Part shown: positions 1 through 12,129 of the stretch, in pieces | Position numbering within the stretch: the stretch's first letter is position 1 | Layout of the letters: each line of letters begins with the position of its first letter | From: Dimorphilus gyrociliatus | Taxonomy: Eukaryota; Annelida; Polychaeta; Dinophilidae | Direction: 5' to 3' | NCBI GenBank assembly: GCA_904063045.1 | Contig: CAJFCJ010000019.1 | Span: 3,478,684 to 3,542,683, forward strand | DNA: 64,000 nucleotides | Notes under the pieces: model-generated | Database searches by the model: none | Seen by the model: the letters and a program-made list of their open reading frames with translations, nothing else | Told to the model about the DNA's origin: nothing | Program-made: the position numbers and the translations under genes

Positions 1-1138
1 AACAATCCAGGATAAATAAGTTGCAGCTCTAGCTCTTAAACTTTCGTCCAAACTCTGATTATTCATTATTCCGAATAAAAGTTCAAAAATTGAACCAATA
101 AAGGGCTGTATTATTGGAACTTCATATTCAAATAAATCATCGAAAACTTCAAGAGATTCTAAAGCCATAGTTTCGTCCGTTTCGATTAATTTGTTAATTA
201 CTCTAATTATTTCTGGAATAAGGGCTCTAAACTTTTTCTGCAATAAGACATGAGTTATTTAAATGTTTCGACGTTGGTTGTACTTAACTAGGCAGTCACT
301 TTCCACGTTTACGACAAGGTGTTGAGCTGTTCTGAAAAATAAACAACTTATACTATAAAACAGACCAGTTCGCTACTCTTCGCTACCACTGATAAAATGC
401 TTCCTATTCTAATTATCAGACAAATTTATAAAACAAAATCATGGCCAAATAAATAAATTCAACTTGCTTGATAGTGTAGAAAAGAATTCCTGGTTCAGCA
501 TCCTTTAATCTTTCGTTACAAAGTGATATTAATGTAGGCATTAGAGGGAGCAAGCTATCCGTTGCATAATCTGCCACCAAACTCAAAACCCACATTCCTA
601 GTTCTCTAATGTTAGCAGCTGAGTTAGAGCAAGCTTCATGGAAGAAGTTCATCAACTCTGGCCAATCATGTTCATTTACTCCGAATCTAGCAATGCTACC
701 AATTAAGGCAACAAGAGACTTTTTGACAGGCTTTCTAAAAAGAAAAGGAACAGTAAAGTGAATGTCAGAAAGCTGTAAGGCAAGCTTACGTGTTTTCAGT
801 ACAGACGAGTTGAATTGTATCTTTTCTGAGGATAGATTTAATATCACAGTGCATTGAGTGCCACTTTTCTTCTTTTGCCACGCATTTTCTCAGCAATATG
901 CAAGCATATTGACGTATACCATCATTTTGATGTCGAAGAAGAGAGCAAAGAGCGCTAACTCCTTCCTGTGTGTCAATAGCCTTTGATATTTGCCTAGAAA
1001 TCTGAAAAGCAGAAGACCACGTGTAGCCGGCTATCATAAAAACTTGACAAAAAAACATTTAAATCTTACTTCATATATATGGGCATTGTCACCACTAAGT
1101 ATTTGTAACAAGAGTTTCTCCAATAGTTCTGCTGCCAT
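1..1138 (-). CDS. IPO4: Importin-4-like nuclear import receptor, N-terminal part (runs off the left edge)
   Basis: HEAT-repeat karyopherin-beta. The family carries cargo such as histones and ribosomal proteins through nuclear pores in a Ran-dependent way. Modelled exons on the minus strand: 1138-1070, 1001-790, 734-464, 237-1 (continues outside). The start reads MAAELLEKLLLQILSGDN, then repeat helices such as GIRQYACILLRK and ELGMWVLSLVADY. The stretch PGILFYTIK resembles the IPO4 third-repeat region (known family sequence GLLFYSL). Phases join cleanly at the first two introns; the third donor (GTTGAA after codon CAA at 464) is weak, so that junction is less certain. IPO5/RanBP5 is the main alternative, but the short repeat spacing suits IPO4 better. 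The start lies 274 bp from the divergent DUF547 gene. Confidence 0.75.
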
Positions 1139-1412
1139 TTTCTAATACTTATTTTGTTTCAAATCCGTAGGAACGTCAAAAATGACATCATTTACGATTT
1201 TATCCCTTGTATATAGGTGGCATTAGTTTTTGCACCAACTTCCGTCGTCTGCTTCGTACGACTGCAGAGTGTATAGAGAAACTCCACTCGGTTTCAATGA
1301 GCAGCTTAATTCCGTTCTGCTAGTATATCATTGTCGTTAAGTCTTAAAAGTTTAATTGTTTGGAATTATCTATATACTTCATTAGTAACTCGTCTATAGC
1401 AGATGTCAGACA
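1139..1412. promoter_or_regulatory. Divergent promoter region between importin-4-like and DUF547 genes
   Basis: Only 274 bp separate the two start codons, so 5' UTRs and promoter elements of both genes must lie here. A sequence reading tctatagcag ends at 1402, directly before an upstream ATG at 1403, and could be a 3' splice site of a 5' UTR intron of the plus-strand gene. No TATA box is obvious. Assignment as a shared promoter is inferred from the geometry. Confidence 0.5.
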
Positions 1413-1432
1413 ATGCAGAGAAAATACGTTAA
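1403..1432 (+). other. Upstream short ORF overlapping the DUF547 start
   Basis: ATG at 1403 opens a nine-codon frame (MSDNAEKIR, then TAA) that overlaps the proposed main start at 1413 in a different frame. If the mRNA includes it, ribosomes would meet this ATG first, so it could lower translation of the main frame. It may also be chance. Confidence 0.35.
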
Positions 1433-2957
1433 ACAAATTAGTCAAATACAAATTTTAAATCAGCTGTCTTCCCAAGAAGAAAGCACCGACGATTTTGAAT
1501 TTAATGAAATACCAGCAAATGTTTTTGCACAAGACTTACAAAAGTTGATGTTGAGGTTTGTTCTGATAAATTAATTTTTTTGCAAGTTCATTTACATAGA
1601 GGAAGTGTATCTTTAAATTACGTCATAACAGACTAAGAGGAGAGAATATATCAAAGAATGGACGTTTTGTTCAATACGCTAAGCTGCATGAGTCAGAATT
1701 ATATAAAGACTATAAAAAGAAAGCAATGGCTTTAAATTTTATCAATTTATCTGGGTTATCAGAAAATCAAAAGAAGGCGTTTTTCATAAGTATCCTTTCA
1801 CAGAAAGCAACTACGCATAGAGTAGTCCATTGAATCGTATATAATAAAAAAGAGTTGGCCTATTTTTATTATCTAATCAATTGTATAACCAGGTATTGTA
1901 TTCGATACCTTTTACTAATTTATATGACAATTAAAAATCGACAAACCTCATCCCATTTGGTTTGTTGAATTTGGTTTTGAGGCTAAACATTGTAGTTTAC
2001 ATTGACGCAGTGGGCCTTCATATTTTATCGACATATTCAAGAGCAGCATATATTTTTGCATAATTTAGACCAGTTATTTGTGAAATTATCGTGAACTTTA
2101 CTTAGTCTAATTGGATTGATATATCTACGTTGATTGGTTTGTTCGAATAGATAGCCAACATTTAGCGGCAGTCTTTTAAGTGTTCCCGCAGCTCTTAGAA
2201 TATTCAATTAATCTTATATTGAACTAGCTATTTTTATATGCGCAGTCTGAAATATTGATCATTATATCTCTTTTGATGACGTTTCCTTAATAAGTTGTTA
2301 ACAGATATATACAACGCTCTAACTATACATGGTTTAACTGAATGCGACAAATTACCCTCTTCACCTCTCGATCTTAACCAATTTTGGAAAGTGACATCCT
2401 ACTGTATTGGAAGAGAAACTTATAGTCTTGATGATATTGAACATGGCATTTTGAGGTGTAACAGACCACACCCAGTGGCTGTAGAACGACCATTTGGGGA
2501 ATCGGATTCCAGATTAAAATATGTTTGCAAAGAATTTGATCCTAGGATCCATTTTGCTCTAAATTGTGGTGCATTTTCTTGTCCTCCAATTAACGTATAC
2601 AACGAAAATAATTTAGAAGATGCATTGACCTTAGCAACAAAAAGTTTCTGCGAGCTTGAAGTAAAAGTCATTGGAAAGGATCTGGTATTGTCTCAGCTTT
2701 TCCAATGGTACAGATCAGACTTTGGATCGACAGAAGTCGAAGCAATTAGGTAAACGTTATCTTCTATCGAGATTTCTTTGATTAATTTTAATTAAATAAC
2801 TTTATTGGATAGATGGATTCTAGCTTATCTTAGTGAAGAAAGCGCAAGCCCAATAAAGGATTTATTATTCTGTCTTGAACGAATTGGAGGAATTTCTATA
2901 CGATATCAACCATACAATTGGAACCTTAATAACTTGGATGTGACTGATATGGACTAG
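1413..2957 (+). CDS. DUF547-domain protein
   Basis: Four modelled exons: 1413-1555, 1602-1789, 2305-2749, 2813-2957. The spliced frame contains the DUF547 signature KKAFFINIYNALTIHGL (formed exactly across the 515-bp intron 1790-2304), then DPRIHFALNCGAFSCPPINVY, the conserved core of the family, and a C-terminal FQWYRSDFG motif. The molecular function of DUF547 is not established; the fold is sometimes compared to papain/transglutaminase-like enzymes because of the Cys in the NCGAxSCPP motif, but I would not call it an enzyme. In some animals the domain is fused behind glutaredoxin or DEP domains; none is seen here, only about 85 residues precede it. Possible poly(A) signals AATAAA at 3189 and 3214. 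Confidence 0.8.
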
Positions 2958-4661
2958 CAACTAGCAATGCACTCCATCAAAATGGCATTTAACAATGGTG
3001 TAGTTCAAATGAAGCTTCTGTCTCATATTCCATTGCATTTAATTCGTACCTAATTAACTCCCTAAGTAGATTAGGGATTGAAGACTGTATGTAATTGTGT
3101 GCTTCCTCGGTGCTTGTGTACGGTCTTGCCACGCGAGACATTTCTTTTATGAACATGCGTTCAAAATGATTTTGGCAAGAATAGTTAGAATAAACGAATT
3201 TTTTTCATCACTTAATAAAGATTTCAAATAAGAGAATCATATGCAACAGATGATAATTTACCCAAATCGTATAGAAGAAAGAGGGAAAAAAAGCTCTGAG
3301 AGTGTGTGCTAAGTCAACACATTCTGCATTTTATGACAATTTATGATCTGTACAATTTCTTTACAATTCTGCAATGATAAGGGAAATTACAATATAATTA
3401 TCAATTTTACAACATTTTCACAATGTATCCCAGCAATTTTAAATTAGTAATAACCTAAAGTATATAGATTAATCCATATTATAGGTTACATGGGTGTATT
3501 TATATATTTCATTTACCATAAAGAACAACCTTCTAAATGACCTTAAATATAGATTTCCCGGGAAATTTATACGCCATCTATGACGTAAAACGTGCAGTTA
3601 GAAAATAGAATTCATACGTTATACACTTGTGAAAACTAATTGAAAATTTTAAATAGTAATAATGTAATTAATAATTTATTTTTGTTTTTGTGCCAAACAC
3701 ATCTGACCAACTCCATACGGTGCCAAAATATTTACCGTTAAAAGTCATTCATTTGTTCTATTTTCATTATATTTACTCAGTCATACTTTTATATTAATAT
3801 TTATATTCATTTTCATTTGGTTCTCGATATATGAGCTTTAGGAAAACTATAGATTCAATATAGAAGATCACTTTAAAAGCATTTTTAAATTGCTAAATTT
3901 GCCAAAATTCAATTTTTTCCCCCATAGAAGATAAGATGACATCTCTATCTTATTAAAGACACTTAAATGACCGATCTTGTTAGCAGTCCTACTTTTCGAA
4001 GATAGAATTTTTTTTATTTACAGCTTTAACCTACTGAATCGTAGTCATCCAATAAAGTTCGCTTTCATTTTTTTCGACTGTATACAAATATGAAAGGAAA
4101 ATTGCATTACACCAATTTTACTATACAACAAAGAATCATTTTGTTCAGGGTCAAGAGACATAACCTTCATCTTTAACATTTCTTATTAAATTGTAGTTAG
4201 ATTCTAAATTAGTTCGAGACGATGTAAAGTGTGTATAGAGTATAGTACATTAGCTTAAATGCATGCGAAATTTACTAATATGGTTTGTTATTATGTTTTA
4301 TGACGCAAAAGAACATTTTTAAGAAAATTTTTTAAGATATTTAAACAAAATAAAAATTCCTTGTCATCATGAAAAGTTATTAGAGAGTGGCACAAATATC
4401 TTTAGAGAGGCTACTTACATCATAATAAATATTTAACAAAATACACGAATAAATCACTTTTTATGACGATGATCTTCATGTAACAACGAAACCTTTGTTC
4501 CCTATGTGAGATAATTTTTTGTTAAATTCATTTAATCATTTACATTAGATATCAATGTTACTCAGAGCATCATTTTTGATAATACAATTACGCCTACAGT
4601 GCAAGTATAAGTATTTAGGATTTTAGAAAGTACTCCTCAATCCTTTGCGAACTTACTGAAC
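2958..4661. other. Intergenic, AT-rich; no gene seen
   Basis: Holds the 3' UTR of the DUF547 gene (AATAAA at 3189-3194 and 3214-3219) and presumably the promoter of the isocyanide-synthase-like gene. No ORF longer than background and no recognisable repeat family. Confidence 0.6.
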
Positions 4662-5894
4662 ATGGCACCTACAACAATGTACATGCTTAAATTCGATAGA
4701 TGTAAACTTAGAGCCAGAAAGGACTTCTCTTGTGGTGAAAACGATTGTCTAGTTTCAATATTTGAGGCAACACCTTGTAAAATTATAGTTGAATTTGATG
4801 GAAGCGCTGAAGCAGGAAGAATTGGTTTTTGCCGAGAGATATCCCATAAAAAACAAGTAGACGCAATTATCGACAGAATAGATAAAATTAGATTGAAGCC
4901 TGAACAGGATAGATTCGTTTGTTCTGGAAATGAAGAAAGGTAAATAAATCGCTTGCTAAATTCATAATAAAATAGCTAAACAAATTTTTCAATTCTTAGA
5001 TTTAGAAGCAAGATTACTGAACAAATTTTGAAAGGAGATCCAATTAAATTTATCCTTCCAGCATTTCCAGGAAAGTCCAAAAATAATCGGACCAAAACTC
5101 TTTCACACAAACCAGATATGGCGGAGTTGTTGTCCTTAAGACATTTAGAAGAATTCTGCTACGACGTTCGGGATATTTATAGTGAAGGAGTTGAATTTGT
5201 CATTTTTGGCGATGGAAGACTATACGGTGAAATTTTGGAATACGGTGACAATGTAATTCAAGAGTACATAGATATATTTTGCAGTTTTATTAAAAACAAC
5301 GTAAAGCATCATTTTACATTATCTGTTACATCATGAGAGCATACATCATTTTTTCTATTTTCTCAGCAATTGAAATATGAAGATGCAGATTCGCTTTACG
5401 GAAATTTAAACTTTGACGAAGTTCGCCAGAAAGTTTATAAACTATACGAAGTTGATTTAGCCACTGTTGACAAACTTATTAGAACTAATGAGAATATTAA
5501 TAGAGTATATCTTGGTTTCTTAAGATTTTTTCAAGATGAATTTGCAACAACAGACACTTTTCAAAATGTTTCAAACAAGGAAAAGAAGAGAATTCTTAAA
5601 GAAAAAGCCAGACGTTTAATAAGAGCAAATTTAACCTACAGTAACATGATTCAAAATATATATTCCGACTATTTAAGATTTTCCATCCACGCTCATGACA
5701 ATTCGGAAAAAGTAGGCATAAGCTTAAGCGACTCCAGATCTTCAGGTTCTCCGTGGCACAATTGCGCTATAAAGATGAAAGATGGGACATGGAACTTTAT
5801 AAAAAGAAAAGAGGCGGAAGAGAAAAACGCTATTCTAAGGGGTAATATCGGCAGTGAGGATATCGACAGCCTACCTTATTTCGAAGAAGTGTAA
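4662..5894 (+). CDS. Isocyanide synthase-like protein (DIT1/PvcA family)
   Basis: Three exons, 4662-4939, 5000-5300 and 5367-5894, give 368 residues; introns of 60 and 66 bp join in phase. The DIT1_PvcA family makes isonitriles from aromatic amino acids in bacteria (PvcA/IsnA, using ribulose-5-phosphate) and an N-formyl-tyrosine product in yeast spore-wall synthesis (Dit1). Family landmarks read directly here: ILPAFPGKSKN (residues about 111-121), the KPDMAE block (130-135), the FGDGRLYGE block (162-170), then LRFSIHAHDNSEKVGISL (296-313) and SPWHN (321-325). Length is near the bacterial enzymes (around 330). No PvcB-type Fe/2-oxoglutarate oxygenase is nearby in this window. Introns of host type and intact frame argue for a fixed nuclear gene, not contamination. 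Substrate cannot be told. Poly(A) signal AATAAA at 5995-6000. Confidence 0.85.
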
Positions 5895-6294
5895 AATAAA
5901 TATTTACTATTCTTTTACTACCTGGCAAAATAAAATTTTTGCTGCTTCCCTAAGTGTAAAAATTGATAATTTGATATCTATCAATCTATCTATCAATAAA
6001 CGTTTTCTTCATACGAAGAGAATGAAAGAGAAAGAGAGAGAGAGAGTGAGAGAATACTTGAATTACACGCATTTTACTAACAATAAAGAACAGGGTCAAA
6101 AATACAACCTATAACTCATATTCAGTTTATTTTCAAATTGTATTTTGTGTAGTCAAAAGAAAAAGATACAATAACAAACATTTTTATCATTTGGACGGAC
6201 ACTAGCCTTGAATTGTTCAAGCAAAAAAAAAGACAATAAAAAGAATACTGTACTACGTAAAGCAAGCAACGACAAGATAAATATTAAAACAAAA
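5895..6294. other. Convergent 3' region with a GA-rich simple repeat
   Basis: Lies between the tails of the isocyanide-synthase-like gene (+) and the ELMO gene (-). A purine tract of GA dinucleotides runs about 6017-6054. An apparent ORF here is low-complexity and not supported. Confidence 0.6.
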
Positions 6295-9200
6295 TCAATT
6301 CTTCTGACAAACGTTAAAAAAATCTAATGGTTTATCATCATCATCATTATTATCTCCAAATTTTGTAGAGGTATCAAGTTGAGACAATATTCGGTCTTTT
6401 TGTTTTCTTACGTTGGTTTCCAAATCTTTAAGAACAAATCCACTATCCTTGATTGTTTTACCTCCCCGTTTCCACATTGTGTAAAATTCGTTAAACGTTC
6501 CAGCGTATAATTTATTAAATATTGGAAACACCAACATTCTTATATTACTTTCCCTAAATATAATGAAATGTCGAGGTTAACTTAAATATTTATACAAGGA
6601 AATATAAATTACTTGTTTATTAGTCCTTCTCTGAGACATTGTAAGCACATTCTAGTTATGTTTATAGACATAACGCAAAAAGGAAAATTCTGCAATAAAA
6701 CAATGAAATAAAAAAAAGTAAAATGTTTATGTTATAAACTATTTCAATTACTTGAGTTTCGTGGAGAGAGAGCTTATAAATTTTATGTCCAAGGTCAACG
6801 TGAGAGGTCATTAAATAAAGAATTTGTAATAGACCAAGGAAGCCTGTTCCCCTAAGATCAGTGGATGGATCAGTGCCTAGTGACAAATTTATTTAAAATA
6901 TTTCATAAGTCACGAGAAGAGAATGATTGATGTACCTTGGAAACCTATATTCTCCCAATGATTTCCATATCTGGGACAATCAAAACGAGAGCCAGTCAAC
7001 AGTTTAAAAATTGTTTGTAGCACACGTATATGCGTTTCACAATTGTTATCGAATTGATCTGTAAATATTAATAGAAACTTAATTAAAAATTTACATAGAA
7101 CTTTCTGCCTTTCTTACATGCAGCCATACAAAATATAAACAATCGATCTTCTTCTAAAGTTTTGTTCAAACTCGGTGGGCCACAAAATAGACTTTTTACT
7201 GTGGCAAAGAACCCTTTCTTATTTACTGTCGTTTTCACTTTTTCCTGTCAGAGAAAATTTGGTAATCAGTTTCCAATCTACAAGTAATTTTAGTAAAAAA
7301 TTTTTATACAGAATATGGTAGCCAATTTAGTTTTCTACACTCTCTTTCGGCATCTTTAAATGTTATTGTTGGTGAAGCCAGCCTAGAGGTAATTTCAGTT
7401 TCATCTGATAAAGGAAAATAGGGTTATTAATCATTCCTTTTTGAATTTGTCTTTAAATATAATAACCTTACCATCAGTTGATTGTTCAGCAACTTCAACA
7501 GTGTCAACTTGATTCCATTCATTTTCCTCCACAGCATTGTCATTAATTTCAATTCGAATCTATTAAGTGTCAAAGTAAATAAAAGAACTGATAAAAATAT
7601 TCATTTCATAGAATAACCTTAGATTCAACAGTAGCACAAGGCGGACTCTGTTGGTCAGTGGTTTTGTCTGTTATGGACTCTTCTTTCTCTTCTTTACTGT
7701 GATCTTGAGTAATTAATACAGTTGGAGCTGCTTTAATTTCAATATCATCGAAATCCGACTAAAAGGGTTAGAAAGAAGGTTTTACAAATACATTTCATTA
7801 CGTAATTAAACGTTACCACTAACCTCTTCTGCGATCTTTGTGCTCTGGGCATGTAGGAGTTCTTGTAATTTAATTCTAGCTTCATCGTCTACATCATCAG
7901 AATTCACCGAACTATCTACAGCCTGCTTATCAAGGGTAGGTGTTATACTTAAATTATTATCCTGTATAGTTGATTCAACTGGAAGTTTTTCTTCTTTCTT
8001 GTTAGTTGATTCAACAACTGATTTGTCTTCTCTATCTTCAAAGGTTGTTTCCCTATTTCTCATACTATCCTTGGCTTTATCAGATTTAAGTAAATCAGAG
8101 TCATCAGCCTCCTCTTCTTTAGCGGTACTAATTGTTGCACTTGGCGCTGATTCTAAATTATTTTCTTTCTCTTCGTCATTCTTGAGCGAAGAAACTGGGT
8201 CTAAAGAATTTAAAATATCCATCATGTTACCTGAAATTCCTTGTCCATATTCATTCCCGGCACTTTTATCATTTTCAACGTGAGTTTCGTAATCTGCAGA
8301 CATTCCTGTATCTATTCTTAAATCAACTACATCTTTGTTGTCTGCTTCTGGTACTTCACAACTTGCTTCATCTAAAACCTCTAATAGTTTATTCACTGCA
8401 ATTTCTTCGTTGCTCATTTCTGGTTCTTTTGACATAACTTCATGCGCAATAGCCTCACTATTATCATCAGTTGTAATACAAAAATTGTTTGGTTCCTGAG
8501 CATTGTTTTTCTTTTCTTCTTGTAAATCATTTTGGGTTTTGTCAAATTCCATCTGTGAAGGAAGGCGAATGGAATCTACATCCGTTTGATTTTCAATTGG
8601 TGAATGGGTGGACTTCTCAGATAGCTCACAAGTCGTATTTTCCTGTGATTTTTCCATTTCAATATGTTCAATAGCAGAAGTTACATATGCACTCATGCAG
8701 TTGGTAGGTTCTGACTGAGTAGAGTCTTCGGATGGCTTACAAACTGAGCTTTCCTGTGACTTTTCTAATTTCGCATTATCAGAAGCAGGATTTTCATTCT
8801 CACTCATGCTGTTCTTAGGTTCTGAATGAATAAAACTTTCGAGTGGTTCACAAACTGAATTTTCCTGTGCTTTTTCCAATTCTACGTTGGCATTCAAACC
8901 TTTCTTAAGTTCCGAATTATTGAAATCCCCGCACTGTTCACCAACCAAAATATCTTGTGATTTTTCAACTTGGATGTCGTCAAAAGCATGCGTGTTTACG
9001 CCTTTCTTAGGCGTTGAGTCCTCAGACGGCTCAGAAATTAAATTGGTGTGCGTATTTTCTGGTTCTGCTTGTGCATAAACAGTGGTTTGATTTATAGGTT
9101 CTGAATGGGTAGAATTTTCAGAGAGATTGCAAATCGGACTTTCTAACTCAGGTTTAATGGGCGAATTTACATTAAAACTGTTTTGATTGATATTTGATGA

Positions 9201-9597
9201 AAGTGATACAGGGTCATCATCTTCCGTTTGTGTAAGATTCTATAAAAACAATATATACTTGTAGAAAAGGAGGGATTTTATATAAAAATCTTAACCGTGG
9301 TTGAAGGTTCGTTTAAAGGAAACAGGGCATTAAGTAGTGAGGAGGGTATATTTTCACTTCCAAAATTATCATTCTGTAAACTTTGTCCTGTATCATCATG
9401 TTCATCCAGCAAGATATCCACATGAGCCTACAATTCAATCAATGAGCTATTTATTAGTATTTTTGAAGTGGATATCACTAATATCAACTCTTGGAGTTGG
9501 GTATGAAATTAATTACGTTATGAGGTGTTGATGCTGTTTCATCAGACGCTGGATTATTCGGAATTTGAACTATTTTACCCTCACATTCCGACGTCAT
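6295..9597 (-). CDS. ELMO-domain protein (ELMOD3-like C-terminus, long repetitive N-terminus)
   Basis: Eleven exons, all in phase: 9597-9517, 9427-9296, 9239-7824, 7758-7618, 7559-7472, 7404-7310, 7244-7118, 7058-6936, 6876-6752, 6689-6613, 6553-6295 (887 residues). The C-terminal third is an ELMO domain: [19 protein letters not shown], then [16 protein letters not shown] (the family hallmark carrying the putative Arg finger), [26 protein letters not shown] and [18 protein letters not shown] proteins act as GTPase-activating proteins for ARF/ARL small GTPases. Residues about 70-540 are acidic, Ser/Glu-rich and presumably disordered, with at least four degenerate repeats of roughly 38 residues built on EKSQE-x(4)-C-x(2)-SE-x-STxSEP. 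That extension is unlike human ELMOD1-3. ELMOD3 is the closest match; paralogue identity is not certain. Confidence 0.85.
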
Positions 9598-9653
9598 CCT
9601 TTGCGAAATTACGGACTTCACAGATATGGAACTGCATTGGCTCATAGTTTAAG
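9598..9653. promoter_or_regulatory. 56-bp bidirectional start-to-start interval
   Basis: The ELMO gene starts at 9597 (-) and MRPS18C at 9654 (+). Both 5' UTRs and core promoter must fit into this gap or overlap the opposite coding exon. No TATA box is visible, as expected of a housekeeping bidirectional promoter. Confidence 0.6.
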
Positions 9654-10476
9654 ATGGCGCCCTCCATGCTGGTTTGGCGGTCACGCGGTTTACAAGCAAT
9701 TTCTCAAAGTTTGTCTTTATATGCCCGATCAAATTTTCTCAGAACAAGTTAGTGAGTTTTATAAAAACTTAAAAATACTTTATTTACTTTAAACAAATGT
9801 ATATAATCTACTTTTGTTCTACTTGTTTACAAAAGCCGTATTATCGCTCTCTTGTAGAGCAAAATCCTTCTGATTCAATGCAAGTAAATTAGGAAAATAA
9901 AAAAACATTTTTACCTACAGCAAATCCTATTCGTGCATATGCCTCAACTTCTTGTCCTAACCAAAATATAAAGTCATCATCAACGGATGACAAACCTGTA
10001 GAGGCAAATGAGAAGGTATAATAATTTAATATTCGCATCAATTTTTTACTATCGTGCTTTCATCAATAGGGATTTGTCGATATCGAAAATCCATATAAAA
10101 AGGAACCTCAAAGATGTATAATATGTAAACACAACATAGAATTGGATTACAAAGTTAGTATAGTAAAAAAGTTAAGACTTAATTTAATTTTTGTACCCCT
10201 TGACAGAATGCTAGACTCCTTAGTCAATTTATTTCACCATATACGGGAGGAATATATAATCGAAGTGTAACCGGACTGTGTATTTATATGCAAAAAAGAA
10301 TCGCCAAGTTGATAAGAATGTCAAGGAGAGCTGGTAATTAATTATATAACCCTTTGAAGTACGTGAATTTATTTGCATCTAAAAATCTTTTTTTTTAAGG
10401 TTATATGGGTTACACGATGAAAAATCCGGATTTTCTTTCCGATCCAAAGTTGTTTGATCATTTCAAACGGAAATAG
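9654..10476 (+). CDS. MRPS18C: Mitochondrial small ribosomal subunit protein bS18 (MRPS18C type)
   Basis: Five exons: 9654-9747, 9921-10015, 10070-10153, 10207-10333, 10400-10476 (158 residues). Bacterial-type S18 fold of the mitoribosome small subunit. The core ENPYKKEPQRCIICKHNIEL, then YKNARLLSQFISPYTGGIY, then SVTGLCIYMQKRIAKLI, follows MRPS18C, including the CxxC pair (CIIC) seen in Zn-binding S18 proteins. The C-terminus ending in GYTMKNPDFLSDPKLFDHF also fits. The N-terminal about 60 residues are Arg/Ser-rich with few acids, as expected for a mitochondrial presequence. A possible additional exon in intron 1 (around 9836-9883) breaks the frame and is left out. Poly(A) signal AATAAA at 10554-10559. 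Confidence 0.88.
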
Positions 10477-12129
10477 AAATTAAAGAAATTTATGTTAAAC
10501 TAAATTCAGAAATTGTTACGTTTTACGTTTTATAAAAATTTAACAATACAATCAATAAACTTTAGTGTTTCATTATAAAAAGACTTACCTTTTTAAGTTA
10601 ATAGATCTTCTATACTTGTCAAAATATTACTACTAATATTCAAGTCTAATAAAACGTTCGTAACCCTGAAATGACCTAGGTCCCATTCTTAACAATCTAA
10701 TCAATCATTCCAAATCCCTCTACAGATTAATTTTCCGAGCAGGATCAACTGGATAGTGATGTGCAAATATATTTGCAAGTTGCAAGCACAGATTGTTAAT
10801 AACATAGCAAGTAACATGTTTTTATATAGACGACCGATTATATACGAATTCTGGATAAAGAGCAGTTAAATAGAAGAGAAGCAGAAATGCGTCAAATCTA
10901 TAGAGCTTATAAAGTTCTACTTCGAAGGAAGTTATTTTACCGAGACGCTGAAGTTTTATTTGTTTCGAATGATATATGCTGAGGGCTATTCCCACGGGTA
11001 ATCACGAATTTTGTTTTAGCTCTTTTTTTATCCAATTTAACGATTATACTTGAATTTCTTACTGAATAATATGGAAAAATGATAAGTTAAGAATAAGTGG
11101 CTTTATAATTACTATAAAATATTTTTACTACCCTTTTCTTCTCTTTTTATCAAACTAACGTTTTCTTTGAACTACCGAAACAATCTATTTCTTTATAAAT
11201 AAAAATTTAATATTCCACATTATATTATAGCTTATGGGTGAAGAAGAAAAGAGAATTGCATCATTATTGGTTGATAAACAAAAATGAATGAAGCTATAAT
11301 TTATGGTTGATATCTGACACGCCTTCTCGGCATTTTTAATCTAGGTTACTAATTACCATAAACTATTTACTTATAGTTTAAACAAAATTGATAAGTCGTT
11401 AACGCTGTTTTTTTGGCATTTAGATTTGTTTGATTTAAGAGAAAATAATTAGAATCTTTGAATATGTTTTCGTATAATTATTAGGTAATTTTAATATAAG
11501 GAAAGAAGATAGACTGAATGGAAAGAATAAAAGAGGAAAAATAAATGATTATACACTCTTTTTTCCTTTATCTTGTCTTTTCATGTCAGAAAACCAATAA
11601 AAATAACTTGTTTCTCTAAAAAGCTATTTATTTATAATGAATTTCTGTACGCGATATGGTTGATCCTTACATCCTAGGCCTATGTCTTTGGAATGTTAAG
11701 GGAAGTTCTTTTCTTTGCTATTCGACAGCAATACAATGAAGAGATTGACGGACTTGGACAACGGTGATTAGTAGAATGCAATTTAATAGAATTTTTTTTT
11801 TTATACTTTTAGTTTCCGTTTTTAGTACAGATTTGTGAAAAGATTTATTTACAGAAACAATTTTTGACGCGTTTTAAGGTGGCATGTTCTTTTTATTATA
11901 ATACATTCTTTTTAATTTGAACTTCTTTTCTCTTCATTTCTTTTTATTGTTGTTGTTATTTTTCATTGATTTTATAAACATTGTATATATTTAATAATAT
12001 AATTTACTTTAATGAATATTAATGAATACATTCGATTATTCGTGTAAAATAAACAAACAAACAAAATCAGTATATTTTCAATTCAGTTCAAATGAAAAGG
12101 TAAAGGTCAGATTTTTTTTTAAATTATTT
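10477..12129. other. Intergenic, convergent tails; no gene seen
   Basis: AT-rich spacer between MRPS18C (+) and the SH2 gene (-). Contains a perfect 14-bp palindrome GCAAATATATTTGC at 10763-10776. Nothing coding is supported. Confidence 0.6.

Noticed and set aside
464..470. GC-AG donor (gcaagt) for importin intron 3
   Set aside because: Phase analysis: the next exon (starting at 237) needs a phase-0 join, which only the GTTGAA donor at 463 gives; a GC donor would break the frame.
5854..6114. 86-codon ORF downstream of the isocyanide-synthase-like gene
   Set aside because: Composed of UTR and GA-repeat sequence; translation is low-complexity.
9565..9792. 75-codon plus-strand ORF over the ELMO/MRPS18C junction
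   Set aside because: Out of frame with MRPS18C exon 1, which starts at 9654 and joins correctly to conserved S18 sequence.
9836..9883. Possible extra exon in MRPS18C intron 1, with good-looking splice sites
   Set aside because: Including it shifts the frame of the conserved downstream exons or introduces stops; skipping it gives a continuous S18 protein.
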